From Pseudomonas folii (lineage in GTDB: Bacteria > Pseudomonadota > Gammaproteobacteria > Pseudomonadales > Pseudomonadaceae), in contig NZ_JACONW010000022.1 in NCBI RefSeq assembly GCF_014357575.1, positions 1-52,791 of the forward strand: 52,791 nt of DNA, read 5' to 3'. The notes beneath the pieces were generated by a model. That model had not been told where the DNA came from, ran no database searches, and worked only from the letters and a program-made list of their open reading frames with translations. Below, one piece after another: positions 26,760-35,857 of this stretch. Positions within the stretch are counted from its first letter, which is position 1. The number at the start of each line of letters is the position of its first letter. The translations under genes were made by a program, and so were the position numbers.

Positions 26760-27407
26760 TTACTTCTTGCAGGACCCTTTGGCGCACAGCTCTTTGACCG
26801 TCGCCTCAGTGATCGCCTGCAGACCTTCCTCGGTGATCACCTTCCAGTCGCTTTCCACGACCAGTTGCATGGATTCGCGCTTGTCAGTGATCAGACTGAT
26901 TGGGGAGGGCTGACCGGTGGAGGTGATATTCAGGCGCGCCTTGTTGTTGACGGCAATTGAAAACGCACCGGGCGAAAACCATGACCAGAACTCAGTGATA
27001 TGCACGGTCACAGCCTGGGTCTCACCGTTCTTTTCGGCAGCCTCGACCACCTGATAACCGGCCTTTCGATAACCTTCAGCGACGCTTTTTGCGATGAGTT
27101 GAGAAACGGTTTTGCCTTCAGGAAGCAATACGTCACCCATAGCCATGCCGTAGCTGTTGCGCTTCCTGCCAATGGCGCGCTCGGTGATTTTCTTGTCGGA
27201 GATTTCTTCAGCGTGTTTCAGTGACGGCGTGTCTGCCTGCTTCGGTGCAGTTTCAAAACGACGCTCATCGATCGCGGTAATCGTCACCTTCTGACCTGTA
27301 CCATTTGGACTTTGTGGCGTCTGTACGTCTATAACGGAGCGGCTGCTGACACAGCCGAAAAGTACGGTGGAAAGCATCAGAAGGGCGGCGATTTTCAGGT
27401 GTTTCAT
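26760..27407 (-). CDS. Predicted lipoprotein of unknown function (YajG-like)
   Basis: This 215-residue protein has a lipoprotein signal peptide (MKHLKIAALLMLSTVLFGCV, lipobox LFGC, acylated Cys at about 19). The mature part reads VTITAIDERRFETAPKQAD, MAMGDVLLPEGKTVSQLIAK and YRKAGYQVVEAAEKNG, similar in plan to YajG-type outer-membrane lipoproteins. TGGAG lies 7 bases before the ATG at 27407; an ATG 15 bases upstream is less likely. The function is unknown. Confidence 0.78.
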   Translation of the reverse strand: MKHLKIAALLMLSTVLFGCVSSRSVIDVQTPQSPNGTGQKVTITAIDERRFETAPKQADTPSLKHAEEISDKKITERAIGRKRNSYGMAMGDVLLPEGKTVSQLIAKSVAEGYRKAGYQVVEAAEKNGETQAVTVHITEFWSWFSPGAFSIAVNNKARLNITSTGQPSPISLITDKRESMQLVVESDWKVITEEGLQAITEATVKELCAKGSCKK

Positions 27408-27601
27408 GACGGCTCCAGTCATTGTTTCTATCCATTACTCATGCGCGTACCGCCACTTCGGGCGGCTATGCGGTGATGTCATTGTGCCTTTTTTGGCGTC
27501 GGCATCATGGCCATTCCTTCCCTGCAGCACAAGTGCAACTTTTTCGCCCCCGATTTCTGCTAGCCTCGTCGGTCGACATCCATGTCCGACGAGCACTTTC
27601 A

Positions 27602-28036
27602 ATGTTCACTATTCGCATCATGACCATGGACGACTACGACTCAGTCATTGCCCTCATGAGCAGCACGCCCGGCGTTTCTGTCCGGGACGCAGATTCTCGC
27701 GAGTCGACTGCCAGGTATCTGCAACGCAATCCCGGAATGAGCTTCGTAGCTGAGGCAGATTCCGTACTTATTGGTTGCGTGATGTGTGGTCACGATGGGC
27801 GACGAGGTTATTTGCAGCATTTGCTGGTACTGGATAAGTATCGGCGGCAGGGCATTGCCAATGAGTTGGTGGAGCGCTGCCTTTCCAGTCTCGAACGTGA
27901 AGGCATTTTCAAGTGCCACATCGATGTCCTTAAAACCAACCACGCGGCTGCTGATTATTGGCGCAAGCAAGGTTGGCAATTAAGGACAGACATTGACCGG
28001 TACTCTTTCGTCCGGACCGGTAATGCCAATGCATGA
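27602..28036 (+). CDS. GNAT family N-acetyltransferase
   Basis: This 144-residue protein has the acetyl-CoA-binding motif A LQHLLVLDKYRRQGIANELV (residues about 73-92; R-x-x-G-I-A). It is preceded by SFVAEADSVLIGCVMCGHDG and followed by HIDVLKTNHAAADYWRKQGW, a standard GNAT motif B. The start at 27602 gives MFTIRIMTMDDYDSVIALM, the usual GNAT opening; a longer frame from 27422 has no support. The acceptor substrate is unknown. Confidence 0.85.
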   Translation: MFTIRIMTMDDYDSVIALMSSTPGVSVRDADSRESTARYLQRNPGMSFVAEADSVLIGCVMCGHDGRRGYLQHLLVLDKYRRQGIANELVERCLSSLEREGIFKCHIDVLKTNHAAADYWRKQGWQLRTDIDRYSFVRTGNANA

Positions 28037-28123
28037 TGAATGAAGGGACGTTCTGCTTTTATGGAACCAACGCTCTAGCCCGCGGTTCGAAGCAATACAT
28101 TCTCAATCAGGGACATTCACCCC

Positions 28124-28384
28124 ATGCTTAAAACTCTTGCCTACAGTCTGATGCTGGCTTCCACCCTTGGTCTGGCCGCTTGCGATCCGAAATCCGAAGA
28201 CAAGGCGCAGGAAGCCCAACAGCACGCTGAGAAAGCACAGGACAAAGCTGCCGATGCGGCCAAGGAAAATGCCAAGGCTGCAGAAGCGCAGGCCGAGTCC
28301 AAGGAAGCCAAGGCAGAAGAAGATAAGACCTTCGTGCCAACCACCCAGGTTCCAGAGTCGCTCAAGACACCTGAGAAGAACTGA
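28124..28384 (+). CDS. Small Ala/Lys/Glu-rich lipoprotein
   Basis: This 86-residue protein has a lipobox signal peptide (MLKTLAYSLMLASTLGLAAC) followed by a charged, alanine-rich heptad-like stretch (QHAEKAQDKAADAAKENAKA) that should form a single alpha-helix or coiled coil, then a short proline-containing tail. The composition is like that of Lpp-type or OprI-like periplasmic lipoproteins, but I see no clear family match. A REP pair follows directly. Confidence 0.7.
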   Translation: MLKTLAYSLMLASTLGLAACDPKSEDKAQEAQQHAEKAQDKAADAAKENAKAAEAQAESKEAKAEEDKTFVPTTQVPESLKTPEKN

Positions 28385-28391
28385 TAAACAC

Positions 28392-28482
28392 CGCAGGACC
28401 GGCTTTAGCCGGGAGAGGGGCGTTAAATCCACTCTGTTTTCCGGTCAGGATAACGCTCTCCCGGCTAAAGCCCCGTCCTACA
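28392..28482. repeat. REP inverted pair (GGACCGGCTTTAGCCGGGA type)
   Basis: The arms GCAGGACCGGCTTTAGCCGG and CCGGCTAAAGCCCCGTCCTA lie about 40 bases apart in the gap after the small lipoprotein. They are outward-facing units of the same family as those at 14947, 30725, 37985 and 43071. Confidence 0.8.
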
Positions 28483-28621
28483 GCTGTTCGTTTTTCTCCG
28501 CAAACCCCACCGCAGAATCAGGCAATCACTCCGAAGGATCGGTCTAATTGCTCCCGCGTTATCGCCTTACTCTGATGCGTATCGAGCCATCTGGCTCACC
28601 ACTCGGATAAGGACAATAATC

Positions 28622-29359
28622 ATGTCGAACATCAAAAACAAAGTCGTGGTAATCACCGGCGCAAGCAGTGGTATCGGCGAAGCCACCGCGCGGCTGCTGG
28701 CCGAGAAGGGCGCGCACGTTGTGCTCGGTGCGCGGCGTACGGAGCGCCTGGCAGAACTCTGCAAAGAGCTGGTTGCCGCCGGTGGCAGCGCGCAGTATCA
28801 GGCAGTGGACGTGACCGATCGGGCCAATGTGCAAGCCTTCGTCGACTACGCCGTTAGCCAGTTTGGTCGTGTCGATGTGATCGTCAACAACGCCGGGGTC
28901 ATGCCGCTGTCCAGGCTGGATGCGTTGAAAGTGTCCGAGTGGGACCAGATGATCGATGTCAACATTCGTGGCGTGTTGCACGGCATAGCGGCCGGGCTGC
29001 CATTGATGCAGAAGCAGCAAGCGGGGCAATTCATCAACATCGCTTCCATCGGGGCCTATGCGGTGAGTCCGACTGCGGCGGTCTACTGCGCAACCAAGTA
29101 CTCCGTGCGGGCGATTTCCGAAGGCTTGCGTCAGGAAGCCGGTGCCGACATTCGCGTCACGGTAATTTCCCCGGGCGTCACCGAGTCTGAGCTTGCTGAC
29201 AGTATTTCTGATGAAGGCGGGCGCGCCGAGATGCGCGAGTTCCGCAAAATCGCCATCCCGGCATTGGCCATCGCCCGGGCAATTGCCTACGCCGTTGAGC
29301 AGCCAGCCGATGTCGACGTCAGTGAACTGATCGTGCGCCCTACCGCCAGCCCTTACTGA
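28622..29359 (+). CDS. Short-chain dehydrogenase/reductase
   Basis: This is a 245-residue Rossmann enzyme: cofactor motif TGASSGIGEATARLLAEKG (residues about 12-30), VNNAGVMPLS (about 87), catalytic Ser in NIASIGAYAVSP and YCATKYSVRAISEGLRQEA (Tyr and Lys of YxxxK at about 153-157). ARRTERL after the second strand, with its Arg residues, suggests NADP(H) preference. The substrate is unknown. AAGGA lies upstream of the ATG. It is separated from the next gene by 140 bp, so co-transcription is uncertain. Confidence 0.87.
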   Translation: MSNIKNKVVVITGASSGIGEATARLLAEKGAHVVLGARRTERLAELCKELVAAGGSAQYQAVDVTDRANVQAFVDYAVSQFGRVDVIVNNAGVMPLSRLDALKVSEWDQMIDVNIRGVLHGIAAGLPLMQKQQAGQFINIASIGAYAVSPTAAVYCATKYSVRAISEGLRQEAGADIRVTVISPGVTESELADSISDEGGRAEMREFRKIAIPALAIARAIAYAVEQPADVDVSELIVRPTASPY

Positions 29360-29499
29360 TTTACCCGGTATCAGCCCAAAGTGCGAGGGCTTACCGGCAC
29401 GTTGATAGCGGGCAAACCCTCGTCCTTAACACTTGTACGATGACCTGAGCCGATGTACAACGAGCACCCCGTCCAACAATAAAATAACGGAGATGCACG

Positions 29500-30600
29500 A
29501 TGGACTCATCGCAACGGGACACAGCCGCCGACCATGGTCGCAGAGCATTCCTCAAAACGTCGCTGGCAGTATCCGCCGGCGTAGCTGCGTTGGGCAGCGC
29601 TGCGTTGCCTCGACTGGCCAGCGCCGCCGAGCCGTTGAGTCAGCGTTATCCAGATCCGCTGGTCAGCATCCTCGACGACAGCTTCATGGACCTGCGCATT
29701 TTCAATGCCAGCGTTGAACGCCTCGCGACTGGCCTGCGCTGGGTAGAAGGTCCTGTGTGGGTAGGTGACGGTCGTTACTTGCTGTTCAGCGATATCCCCA
29801 ACAACCGCATCATGCGCTGGGATGAAGTCACCGGTGGCCTGTCGGTTTACCGCGACAACTCTAACTTTTCCAACGGCATGTGCCGTGACCGGCAGGGTCG
29901 CTTGCTGGTCTGCGAAGGCTCGACGACCAGCAAGGAAGGCCGCCGCGTGACCCGCACCGAGTACAACGGCAGCATCACCGTGCTGGCCGACAACTACGAG
30001 GGCAAGCCTTTTAACTCGCCTAACGACATCGTTTGCAAACGCGACGGCTCGGTGTGGTTCACCGATCCTCCGTTCCAGACCGGCAACAACTACGAAGGAC
30101 ATAAAGTCACCCCTGAGTTGCCCCACGCGGTGTACCGCATCGATGGCGCGAGCGGCAAGGTCAGCCGGGTGATTGACGATCTGACAGGGCCTAACGGCCT
30201 GTGTTTTTCACCGGACGAAAAAACCCTTTACGTGGTTGAAGGTCGAGCCAAACCCAACCGGATTATCTGGGCCATTGCTGTCAACGACGACGGCACATTG
30301 GGACTGCGCCGCAAGCACATTGAAGGGCTGGAGTTCGCCGGTATTGACGGCATCAAGTGTGATGAAAGCGGTAACCTGTGGTGCGGCTGGGGCAGCAACA
30401 GTGATCCCAAGGCTGATCCGGAAAAACTCGACGGTGTTCGAGTGTTCAATCCGGATGGCAAAGCCATCGGTCACATCTCCTTGCCGGAGCGTTGCCCGAA
30501 CCTGTGTTTCGGCGGGCGTGAGGGCAACCGACTGTTCATGGCTGGCAGCCACTCGGTCTATTCCTTGTTCGTGAATACGCGCGGTGCGACGTTCGTTTGA
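29500..30600 (+). CDS. Tat-exported SMP-30/gluconolactonase family protein
   Basis: This 366-residue protein begins with a twin-arginine signal (RRAFLKTSLAVSAGVAALG, cleavage near ASAAEP), so it should be exported folded. The six-bladed propeller core shows the metal-binding positions: WVEGPVWVGDGRYLLFSDIP (Glu), NSPNDIVCKRDGSVWFTDPP (Asn), and GIDGIKCDESGNLWCGWGS (Asp), plus GPNGLCFSPDEKTLYVVEG. Family members hydrolyse sugar lactones or related esters. CGGAG lies upstream of the ATG. A periplasmic lactonase is the likeliest role; the substrate is unknown. Confidence 0.87.
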   Translation: MDSSQRDTAADHGRRAFLKTSLAVSAGVAALGSAALPRLASAAEPLSQRYPDPLVSILDDSFMDLRIFNASVERLATGLRWVEGPVWVGDGRYLLFSDIPNNRIMRWDEVTGGLSVYRDNSNFSNGMCRDRQGRLLVCEGSTTSKEGRRVTRTEYNGSITVLADNYEGKPFNSPNDIVCKRDGSVWFTDPPFQTGNNYEGHKVTPELPHAVYRIDGASGKVSRVIDDLTGPNGLCFSPDEKTLYVVEGRAKPNRIIWAIAVNDDGTLGLRRKHIEGLEFAGIDGIKCDESGNLWCGWGSNSDPKADPEKLDGVRVFNPDGKAIGHISLPERCPNLCFGGREGNRLFMAGSHSVYSLFVNTRGATFV

Positions 30601-30640
30601 TTGGGTAAAAACTACCGCAGTTTCTCGCGGCGATATTAAT

Positions 30641-30715
30641 CTGTAGGAGCTGCCGAAGGCTGCGAAGCATTTCTTCTGGTACACCGCGATCGCAGCTTTC
30701 GGCAGCGCCCACAGG
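30641..30715. repeat. REP inverted pair (TAGGAGCTGCCGAAGGCTGC type)
   Basis: The arms CTGTAGGAGCTGCCGAAGGC and GCTTTCGGCAGCGCCCACAG are separated by about 35 bases. The right arm has diverged compared with the clean copies at 42917 and 48999. Confidence 0.75.
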
Positions 30716-30724
30716 AATCATTGA

Positions 30725-30860
30725 TGACGTGTGACCGGCTTCAGCCGGGAAGAGGCCGTGACAGACGCTGAATCTTCATCGGCAGAACTACCGCCTTCCC
30801 GGCTAAAGCCGGTCCCACGTCGTCAATCAGTTTGCAGGCCAACACAGAATCTCCCACAGG
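30725..30860. repeat. Extended REP element, near-copy of 37985-38120
   Basis: The element begins GACGTGTGACCGGCTTCAGC and contains CCCGGCTAAAGCCGGTCCCA. It aligns without gaps to 37985-38120, with about a dozen differences over 136 bases, extending well past the palindromes into CGTCGTCAATCAG and GAATCTCCCAC. So the mobile or copied unit is larger than the REP pair itself. Confidence 0.85.
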
Positions 30861-30905
30861 TCCCATTGTTGTTGCTGCGCGAGAGCGAAGTGTCAGGATA
30901 AAGAA

Positions 30906-31235
30906 TCAGCGTTTCGCCAGTTCGTGCTTGATGCATTGTTCGTAATAGGTCTGTTTGATGGCCGCAGGTTTGAGCCGCGACGTGCTTTTATAGGTCTGTT
31001 CGGTAATGCCCATGGCGGTCATGCGCATCCAGGGCTGGTTGAATTTGCGACCCTGTAATTTCTTGCGTGCGCCGTATAGGGTGATTCCGGCGAGTTTCGA
31101 TTCCTGGGCGCCTGCGGCGATGCCCGAACCCCACGTGCAAATCGACCGACCGCTCTGAGTAACGTCTTTGGCCTGCGACGCCAGTGAAACGCTGGCCAGC
31201 GCGAGCGTCGCTACGGTCAATACAAGAATCCGCAT
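30906..31235 (-). CDS. Small secreted protein of unknown function
   Basis: This 109-residue protein has a signal peptide (MRILVLTVATLALASVSLAS, cleavage near QAK). The mature part has two cysteines (ICTWGSGIAAGAQESKLAGI and YYEQCIKHELAKR), which could form a disulfide. I do not recognise a domain. AGGGG lies upstream of the ATG at 31235. The gene is flanked by REP elements on one side and the DUF1206 gene on the other. Confidence 0.7.
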   Translation of the reverse strand: MRILVLTVATLALASVSLASQAKDVTQSGRSICTWGSGIAAGAQESKLAGITLYGARKKLQGRKFNQPWMRMTAMGITEQTYKSTSRLKPAAIKQTYYEQCIKHELAKR

Positions 31236-31345
31236 AAATGCCAGCCCCTAAGCTTCTGAAAAGAAAGCAAGTTTGCCAAGTTCGCTAGGAGGCGAGGGGC
31301 CAGCAATGGGTATTATTTCGGGACAACTTTCGCTGACGTGCCCCG

Positions 31346-32176
31346 TCAGTTGAAATGCTTGGTGACCGCATGCGGTGCATCGGGCACGTCCATATTGATC
31401 TTGCGCCAGGCCGCTTCGGCAAAGCTGTACACCGAAAATGCGATCAGCCCCAAGGCCACGATCATCAGCACAATGCCTCCGGCGGGCAGATCCTGCAGGC
31501 CGTTGAGCGCGTCTTTCAGGCCGGGCGGGTGCATGGCGTCATAGCTCGAACCACTGATGGCCAGCAACGCAGCGATTTCGATGAATGCTACGCCTCGGGC
31601 AATCAAGCCGAATTGCGATACCGGACGCACATAGCGCATCACCTCTTCATCGGCTTCGAAGTACTTCTCGAAAGACGCTTTCCAGCCTTTGATGATGTGG
31701 GTGATGCCCACGCCGAGCGGCACCAGTGCCACGAGGTAAACGAGAATATTCGAATGATCCCAGGACAAGACAGTGGCGAGCAGGTCCTGGGTTTTACCGC
31801 CTGAATCGCCGGAGCTTTTCAGGGCGCTGATTAACAGACCCAAAGCAAAAAAGGCCAACGCGCCGTAGGTCACGCCACCCACCATCAAGCCAGTGCGAAT
31901 CACCAGACCTTTGAATTCTGTGCCGTGATGATCCACATCGCGAGTAGCCTGCAGAACGCGCCAGGCTGCAAACGCCAGCAGGCCGACCACCACAATCGCG
32001 ACCATGACGTTGCCGAAGGGCTGACTCAACAGCGCTTCAAGGCTGCTGTGGCTGTCTTTGGGCTGAGACGAACCCTGGGCGGCGAGCAGGGCAAAAATAC
32101 CAATGATCAGATACACCACACCGCGAGCGGCATAGCCGCTTCGGGCGAGGAGAGTGAGGCTGCGTTGCGTGGACAT
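31346..32176 (-). CDS. DUF1206 membrane protein
   Basis: This is a 276-residue inner-membrane protein made of three similar two-helix units. Each opens with a segment such as LARSGYAARGVVYLIIGIFA, VIRTGLMVGGVTYGALAFFA and SQFGLIARGVAFIEIAALLA, with a conserved R/G-x-x-x-G pattern. This is the DUF1206 layout; the function is unknown. I chose the ATG at 32176, preceded by AGGAAG, over a longer frame from 32224. Confidence 0.85.
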   Translation of the reverse strand: MSTQRSLTLLARSGYAARGVVYLIIGIFALLAAQGSSQPKDSHSSLEALLSQPFGNVMVAIVVVGLLAFAAWRVLQATRDVDHHGTEFKGLVIRTGLMVGGVTYGALAFFALGLLISALKSSGDSGGKTQDLLATVLSWDHSNILVYLVALVPLGVGITHIIKGWKASFEKYFEADEEVMRYVRPVSQFGLIARGVAFIEIAALLAISGSSYDAMHPPGLKDALNGLQDLPAGGIVLMIVALGLIAFSVYSFAEAAWRKINMDVPDAPHAVTKHFN

Positions 32177-32277
32177 AAAGGGGATCTTCCTGAAAGTGAT
32201 ACAGGAGCAGACCGATGTCGGCACGCGGGGTTCGCTTTAATTGGTGTGTAGCCGGTGCCGCGTGGGAGGCATTGGAT

Positions 32278-32351
32278 CTGTAGGAGCTGCCGGAGGCTGC
32301 GATAGCGGTGTGTCAGGATAAATGCTTCGCAGCCTGCGGCAGCTCCTACAG
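32278..32351. repeat. REP inverted pair (TAGGAGCTGCCGAAGGCTGC type)
   Basis: The arms CTGTAGGAGCTGCCGGAGGC and GCCTGCGGCAGCTCCTACAG flank about 30 bases. It lies between the divergently placed starts and ends of the DUF1206 and tartrate-dehydrogenase genes. Confidence 0.8.
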
Positions 32352-32394
32352 AGAATGCATTTCAATTCAGTTGAGAGGCGATGCGGACTGCTCC

Positions 32395-33480
32395 TTATCG
32401 TGCACACGCAGCCGCAATGGCTTTACCCAGCGACTCGGTATTGCCCTTACCGCCAATATCAGCAGTCAGCGGTGCGTTTTCCGGACCCATGGCCAGCACG
32501 GTTTCAATCGCGGTGAGCACTGCTGCACCGGCCTCTGGATGACCCAGATGCTCAAGCATCATCGCGCCGCACCAGATTTGTCCGATCGGGTTGGCGATGC
32601 CTCTGCCGGCGATGTCCGGGGCGGAGCCATGCACCGGCTCGAACAGGCTCGGGAAGTTGCGTTCAGGGTTGATGTTGGCCGAAGGCGCGATGCCGATGGT
32701 GCCCGTGCAGGCCGGCCCCAGGTCGGAGAGGATGTCGCCGAACAGGTTGCTGGCCACGACGACGTCGAACCAGTCCGGATGCAGGACGAAGTTCGCGGTG
32801 AGAATATCGATGTGGTACTTGTCGACGTTCACGTCAGGGTATTTCTTGCCCATTTCCACGACGCGCTCGTCCCAATACGGCATGGTGATCGCAATGCCGT
32901 TGGACTTGGTCGCAGAAGTCAGGTGCTTCTTCGGACGGCTCTGGGCCAGGTCGTAAGCGAATTTGAGGATACGGTCGACGCCGACACGGGTCATGACGGT
33001 TTCCTGCAGGACAATTTCCCGGTCGGTGCCCGGGAACATCTTGCCGCCAACGCTGGAGTATTCGCCCTCGGTATTTTCACGCACCACCCAGAAGTCGATG
33101 TCACCCGGTTTGCGATTGGCCAGCGGTGCTTTCACGCCAGGCATCAGGCGGCAAGGGCGCAGGTTTACGTACTGGTCGAACTCACGGCGGAACTGCAGCA
33201 GGGAATCCCACAGGGAAATATGATCAGGCACCACGTCCGGCCAGCCCACTGCGCCAAAGTAAATCGCGTCGTAGCCTTTGAGAATATCGAACCAGTTGTC
33301 GGGCATCATTTTGCCGTGGGCCAGGTAGTAGTCGGCGCTGGCAAAGTCGAACCAGTCCCATTGCAACTCCAGGTTGTGCTGCGCGGCCACCACGTCCAGC
33401 ACGCGTACGCCTTCGGGCATGACTTCCTTGCCTATGCCATCGCCAGGGATGACGGCAATTTTGTAATGGGGCTTGCTCAT
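32395..33480 (-). CDS. Tartrate dehydrogenase / D-malate dehydrogenase family enzyme (TtuC-like)
   Basis: This is a 361-residue beta-decarboxylating dehydrogenase of the isopropylmalate/isocitrate class. It shows AVIPGDGIGKEVMPEGVRVL (N-terminal), NLRPCRLMPGVKAP, VVRENTEGEYSSVGG, SATKSNGIAITMPYWDERV, SNLFGDILSDLGPACTGTIG and FEPVHGSAPDIAGRGIANP. These are the blocks of the TtuC/YeaU subfamily, which acts on tartrate and D-malate with NAD. It is divergent from the LysR gene at 33589 (108 bp apart), a common pairing in which the LysR protein senses the dicarboxylate. Confidence 0.87.
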   Translation of the reverse strand: MSKPHYKIAVIPGDGIGKEVMPEGVRVLDVVAAQHNLELQWDWFDFASADYYLAHGKMMPDNWFDILKGYDAIYFGAVGWPDVVPDHISLWDSLLQFRREFDQYVNLRPCRLMPGVKAPLANRKPGDIDFWVVRENTEGEYSSVGGKMFPGTDREIVLQETVMTRVGVDRILKFAYDLAQSRPKKHLTSATKSNGIAITMPYWDERVVEMGKKYPDVNVDKYHIDILTANFVLHPDWFDVVVASNLFGDILSDLGPACTGTIGIAPSANINPERNFPSLFEPVHGSAPDIAGRGIANPIGQIWCGAMMLEHLGHPEAGAAVLTAIETVLAMGPENAPLTADIGGKGNTESLGKAIAAACAR

Positions 33481-33588
33481 GAGTTTCGACTCCAGAGTTG
33501 ATGGTGAACGAAGCTCAGTGTATGCAGTGTCTCTGGATTAATAATTAGTCATTCGCGAAAGCCATTCTTAGATCCAAGGAAATAATCG

Positions 33589-34503
33589 ATGACCATGATC
33601 GATGACCTGAGCTTCTTTCAGCAGGTGGCCACACGCGGCAGCCTGACCGAAGTTGCACGTCAGTTGGGGTTGTCGCTGCCCGCCGTGAGCAAACGTTTGA
33701 GCCAACTTGAGGCGCGGCTCGGCGTGCAACTGCTGCAGCGCACTACGCGCCGGTTATCGTTGACTCCTGAAGGCGTGCTCTATCTGGAAGGAGGGCGGCC
33801 GATACTGCGTCAACTTGAAGAGTTGGAAAGTGCCCTGAACAGTCGCCAACCAACGTTGCATGGGCGTCTGCGAATCAATGCCACGCTAGGTTTCGGAAGA
33901 CGGCATCTGGCTCCCGTGGTGTCGGGTTTTGCCCGGCTGCATCCTGAACTGGAGATTTCCCTGGAGCTGACCAGCCAGCCCGTCAGCTTGCTCGATGATC
34001 AGTTCGACATTGGCGTGTTCATGGGAGAGCCGCCAGATTCACGGTTGATCGGCATTCGCCTGCTGGAGAATCCACGGATTCTCTGTGCGTCACCTGATTA
34101 TCTGGAAGGTCGGCCTGCGCTGACGCGTGTAACGGATCTGGCCGAGCACAACTGTATCGTGCTGCGTCAGTTCGGCAGTGATTACGCGATCTGGCGTTTT
34201 CGGAAAGACGGCCAGGATTTCACCCATAAGGTCAGTGGCACGCTATCGAGCAACGACGGTGAAGTGGCGCTGAGTCTGGCGCTTGACGGCCACGGTCTGA
34301 TTTTGCGTTCGCGCTGGGATGTGCAGGCGCACCTGGAAAGTGGACGGCTGGTGCCGGTATTGGAAGATTATCAACCGCCACGTGGCGATATCTTTGCGGT
34401 CTACCAGCATCGACGGCACATCCCGCAGCGCATCTCGCTGTTCACCCGATACCTCGCGCAGGAACTGACCAAGCGCCTGCCGTTTGCGGTGCCGGGATAC
34501 TGA
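33589..34503 (+). CDS. LysR family transcriptional regulator
   Basis: This 304-residue protein has an N-terminal winged HTH (LTEVARQLGLSLPAVSKRLS, residues about 18-37, then ARLGVQLLQRTTRRLSLTPE) and an inducer-binding domain of the DmlR/AaeR type (LRINATLGFGRRHLAPVVSG, DIGVFMGEPPDSRLIG). AAGGAA lies 7 bases before the ATG. By position it should control the tartrate/D-malate dehydrogenase gene. Confidence 0.88.
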   Translation: MTMIDDLSFFQQVATRGSLTEVARQLGLSLPAVSKRLSQLEARLGVQLLQRTTRRLSLTPEGVLYLEGGRPILRQLEELESALNSRQPTLHGRLRINATLGFGRRHLAPVVSGFARLHPELEISLELTSQPVSLLDDQFDIGVFMGEPPDSRLIGIRLLENPRILCASPDYLEGRPALTRVTDLAEHNCIVLRQFGSDYAIWRFRKDGQDFTHKVSGTLSSNDGEVALSLALDGHGLILRSRWDVQAHLESGRLVPVLEDYQPPRGDIFAVYQHRRHIPQRISLFTRYLAQELTKRLPFAVPGY

Positions 34504-34810
34504 AGTCTAACGAGATCTGTTGGAGCGAGGCTTGCCCGCGAAGGCGTCAGGTCGGCTGATGGATGAATCGCTGCAAGTATGATTCGCGGGCAAGCCTCGC
34601 TCCAACAGCGGAGGTGGCAAGTCGCATAACGACAGATCATGTCAGTAATGATTATTGGTGCATTGCCGGACAGGCCCCGGCTCTTGTAACGTCCTGCCGA
34701 CCCGCTCGGTAACAATAAAACTTAAACCTGAGCATGCGTTCGTTTTTGCAGGGTGTTCAGAACAGGGTTTTTGCAGCTGCCGAATCATTCTACGTTCAGG
34801 AAGATTTGCC
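34504..34810. other. Intergenic region with a perfect REP hairpin and the SBP promoter
   Basis: This 307-bp gap has a long REP hairpin at 34518-34607. The remaining part, 34640-34800, is AT-rich and should hold the promoter of the binding-protein gene. I saw no gene or recognised operator. Confidence 0.55.
34518..34607. repeat. REP inverted pair (GGAGCGAGGCTTGCCCGCGAA type)
   Basis: The arms begin TGTTGGAGCGAGGCTTGCCC and end GCAAGCCTCGCTCCAACA. They are a perfect 25-base inverted repeat separated by 40 bases. It is a fourth REP family distinct from the others in the window. Confidence 0.85.
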
Positions 34811-35848
34811 ATGAAAACCGTTTCAGTGGGTTCAGTCTTATCCCTGTTGTGCGTGTCGATATCGTGCGCGATGTCGGTATCGGCAGAAGAAATCACCTTC
34901 GTTTCCCAAGGCGGGGTTTATCAGGAAGCCCAGACCAAGGCGATTCTTGATCCCGCAGCCAAGCGTCTGAACATCACCATCAAACAAGACAGCGTCCCCG
35001 ATGCTCTGCCCATGGTCAAGGCTCAGGGTTCGGCGGGCAAGCCGGTCTGGGATGTGATCGATACGCCGCCTTCCAATTGTATTCGTGGTGGCAACGAAGG
35101 GTTGATCGAAAAACTCGACCTGAGCAAGATGCCCAATGTTCAGGCCATGCCTGAGGCCTACCGCACGCCTTACTCCGTCGCCTATGAGTTTTATTCCTCG
35201 GTTCTGGGCTATAACACCAAAACATTGAAGAAGGTGCCGCAGAGTTGGGCCGACTTCTGGAACGTGAAGGATTTTCCGGGGACGCGCTCATTACGCAACG
35301 ACCCGATGGGGACGCTGGAGGCGGCATTGCTGTCGGACGGCGTGCCTCGTGACAAGCTTTACCCACTGGATGTTGATCGTGCCTACAAACGGCTGGAGCA
35401 GATCAAACCGGATATCGCGGTGTGGTGGAGCTCGGGTGGTCAGTCGGCGCAGTTGCTCAACGACGGCGAAGTGGACATGTTGATGATCTGGAACGGCCGC
35501 GCCAGCGCAGTCCGCAAGGATAATCCTGACGTCGCTTTCACCTATAACGACGGCATTCTGCAAAACACCCAATTGTGCATCCTCAAAGGCGCGCCGAACT
35601 ACGCAACTGCGGTCCGGTTCGTCAATGAAGCGCTCTCGCCGGACCTGCAGGCCAACCTGCCGATGTATATCGATTACGGTCCCGGTAACCCGGCTGCGTT
35701 TGGCACCGGCAAGTTGACCGCCGAGCGGGCCAAAGAGCTGCCGAGCTCACCGGATAACGCCGCAAAGCAGGCATTGATGTCTGAAGAGTGGTGGTCGTCG
35801 GCCGCTGGCATTGCGGCCAAGGATCGCTGGCTCAAGTTTGTTCAGTAG
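34811..35848 (+). CDS. Extracellular solute-binding protein (PotD-like), transporter partners absent
   Basis: This 345-residue periplasmic binding protein has a signal peptide (to about MSVSAEE) and the mature start ITFVSQGGVYQEAQTKAILD. It is clearly paralogous to the protein at 51527-52579: both read FVSQGG-YQEAQ-KAIL-PAAK, SWADFW/TWADFW, KLYPLDV and SGGQSAQL. AGGAAG precedes the ATG. No permease or ATPase is adjacent, so it may share the transporter encoded at 46179-50809. The GMC oxidoreductase gene starts 9 bp after its stop, indicating co-transcription. Confidence 0.87.
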   Translation: MKTVSVGSVLSLLCVSISCAMSVSAEEITFVSQGGVYQEAQTKAILDPAAKRLNITIKQDSVPDALPMVKAQGSAGKPVWDVIDTPPSNCIRGGNEGLIEKLDLSKMPNVQAMPEAYRTPYSVAYEFYSSVLGYNTKTLKKVPQSWADFWNVKDFPGTRSLRNDPMGTLEAALLSDGVPRDKLYPLDVDRAYKRLEQIKPDIAVWWSSGGQSAQLLNDGEVDMLMIWNGRASAVRKDNPDVAFTYNDGILQNTQLCILKGAPNYATAVRFVNEALSPDLQANLPMYIDYGPGNPAAFGTGKLTAERAKELPSSPDNAAKQALMSEEWWSSAAGIAAKDRWLKFVQ

Positions 35849-35857
35849 GCCGACCTC

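Larger units (their letters stand above)
30601..30905. other. Intergenic region filled by two REP pairs
   Basis: This is a convergent gap of 305 bp. It holds a TAGGAGCTGCCGAAGGCTGC pair at 30641-30715 and a GGACCGG-type element of about 136 bp at 30725-30860. Nothing else is visible; no gene. Confidence 0.7.

Noticed and set aside
32308..33501. 397-codon plus-strand open frame opposite the tartrate dehydrogenase gene
   Set aside because: Antisense shadow with His/Val/Gly-rich composition and no domain; it also begins inside a REP element.
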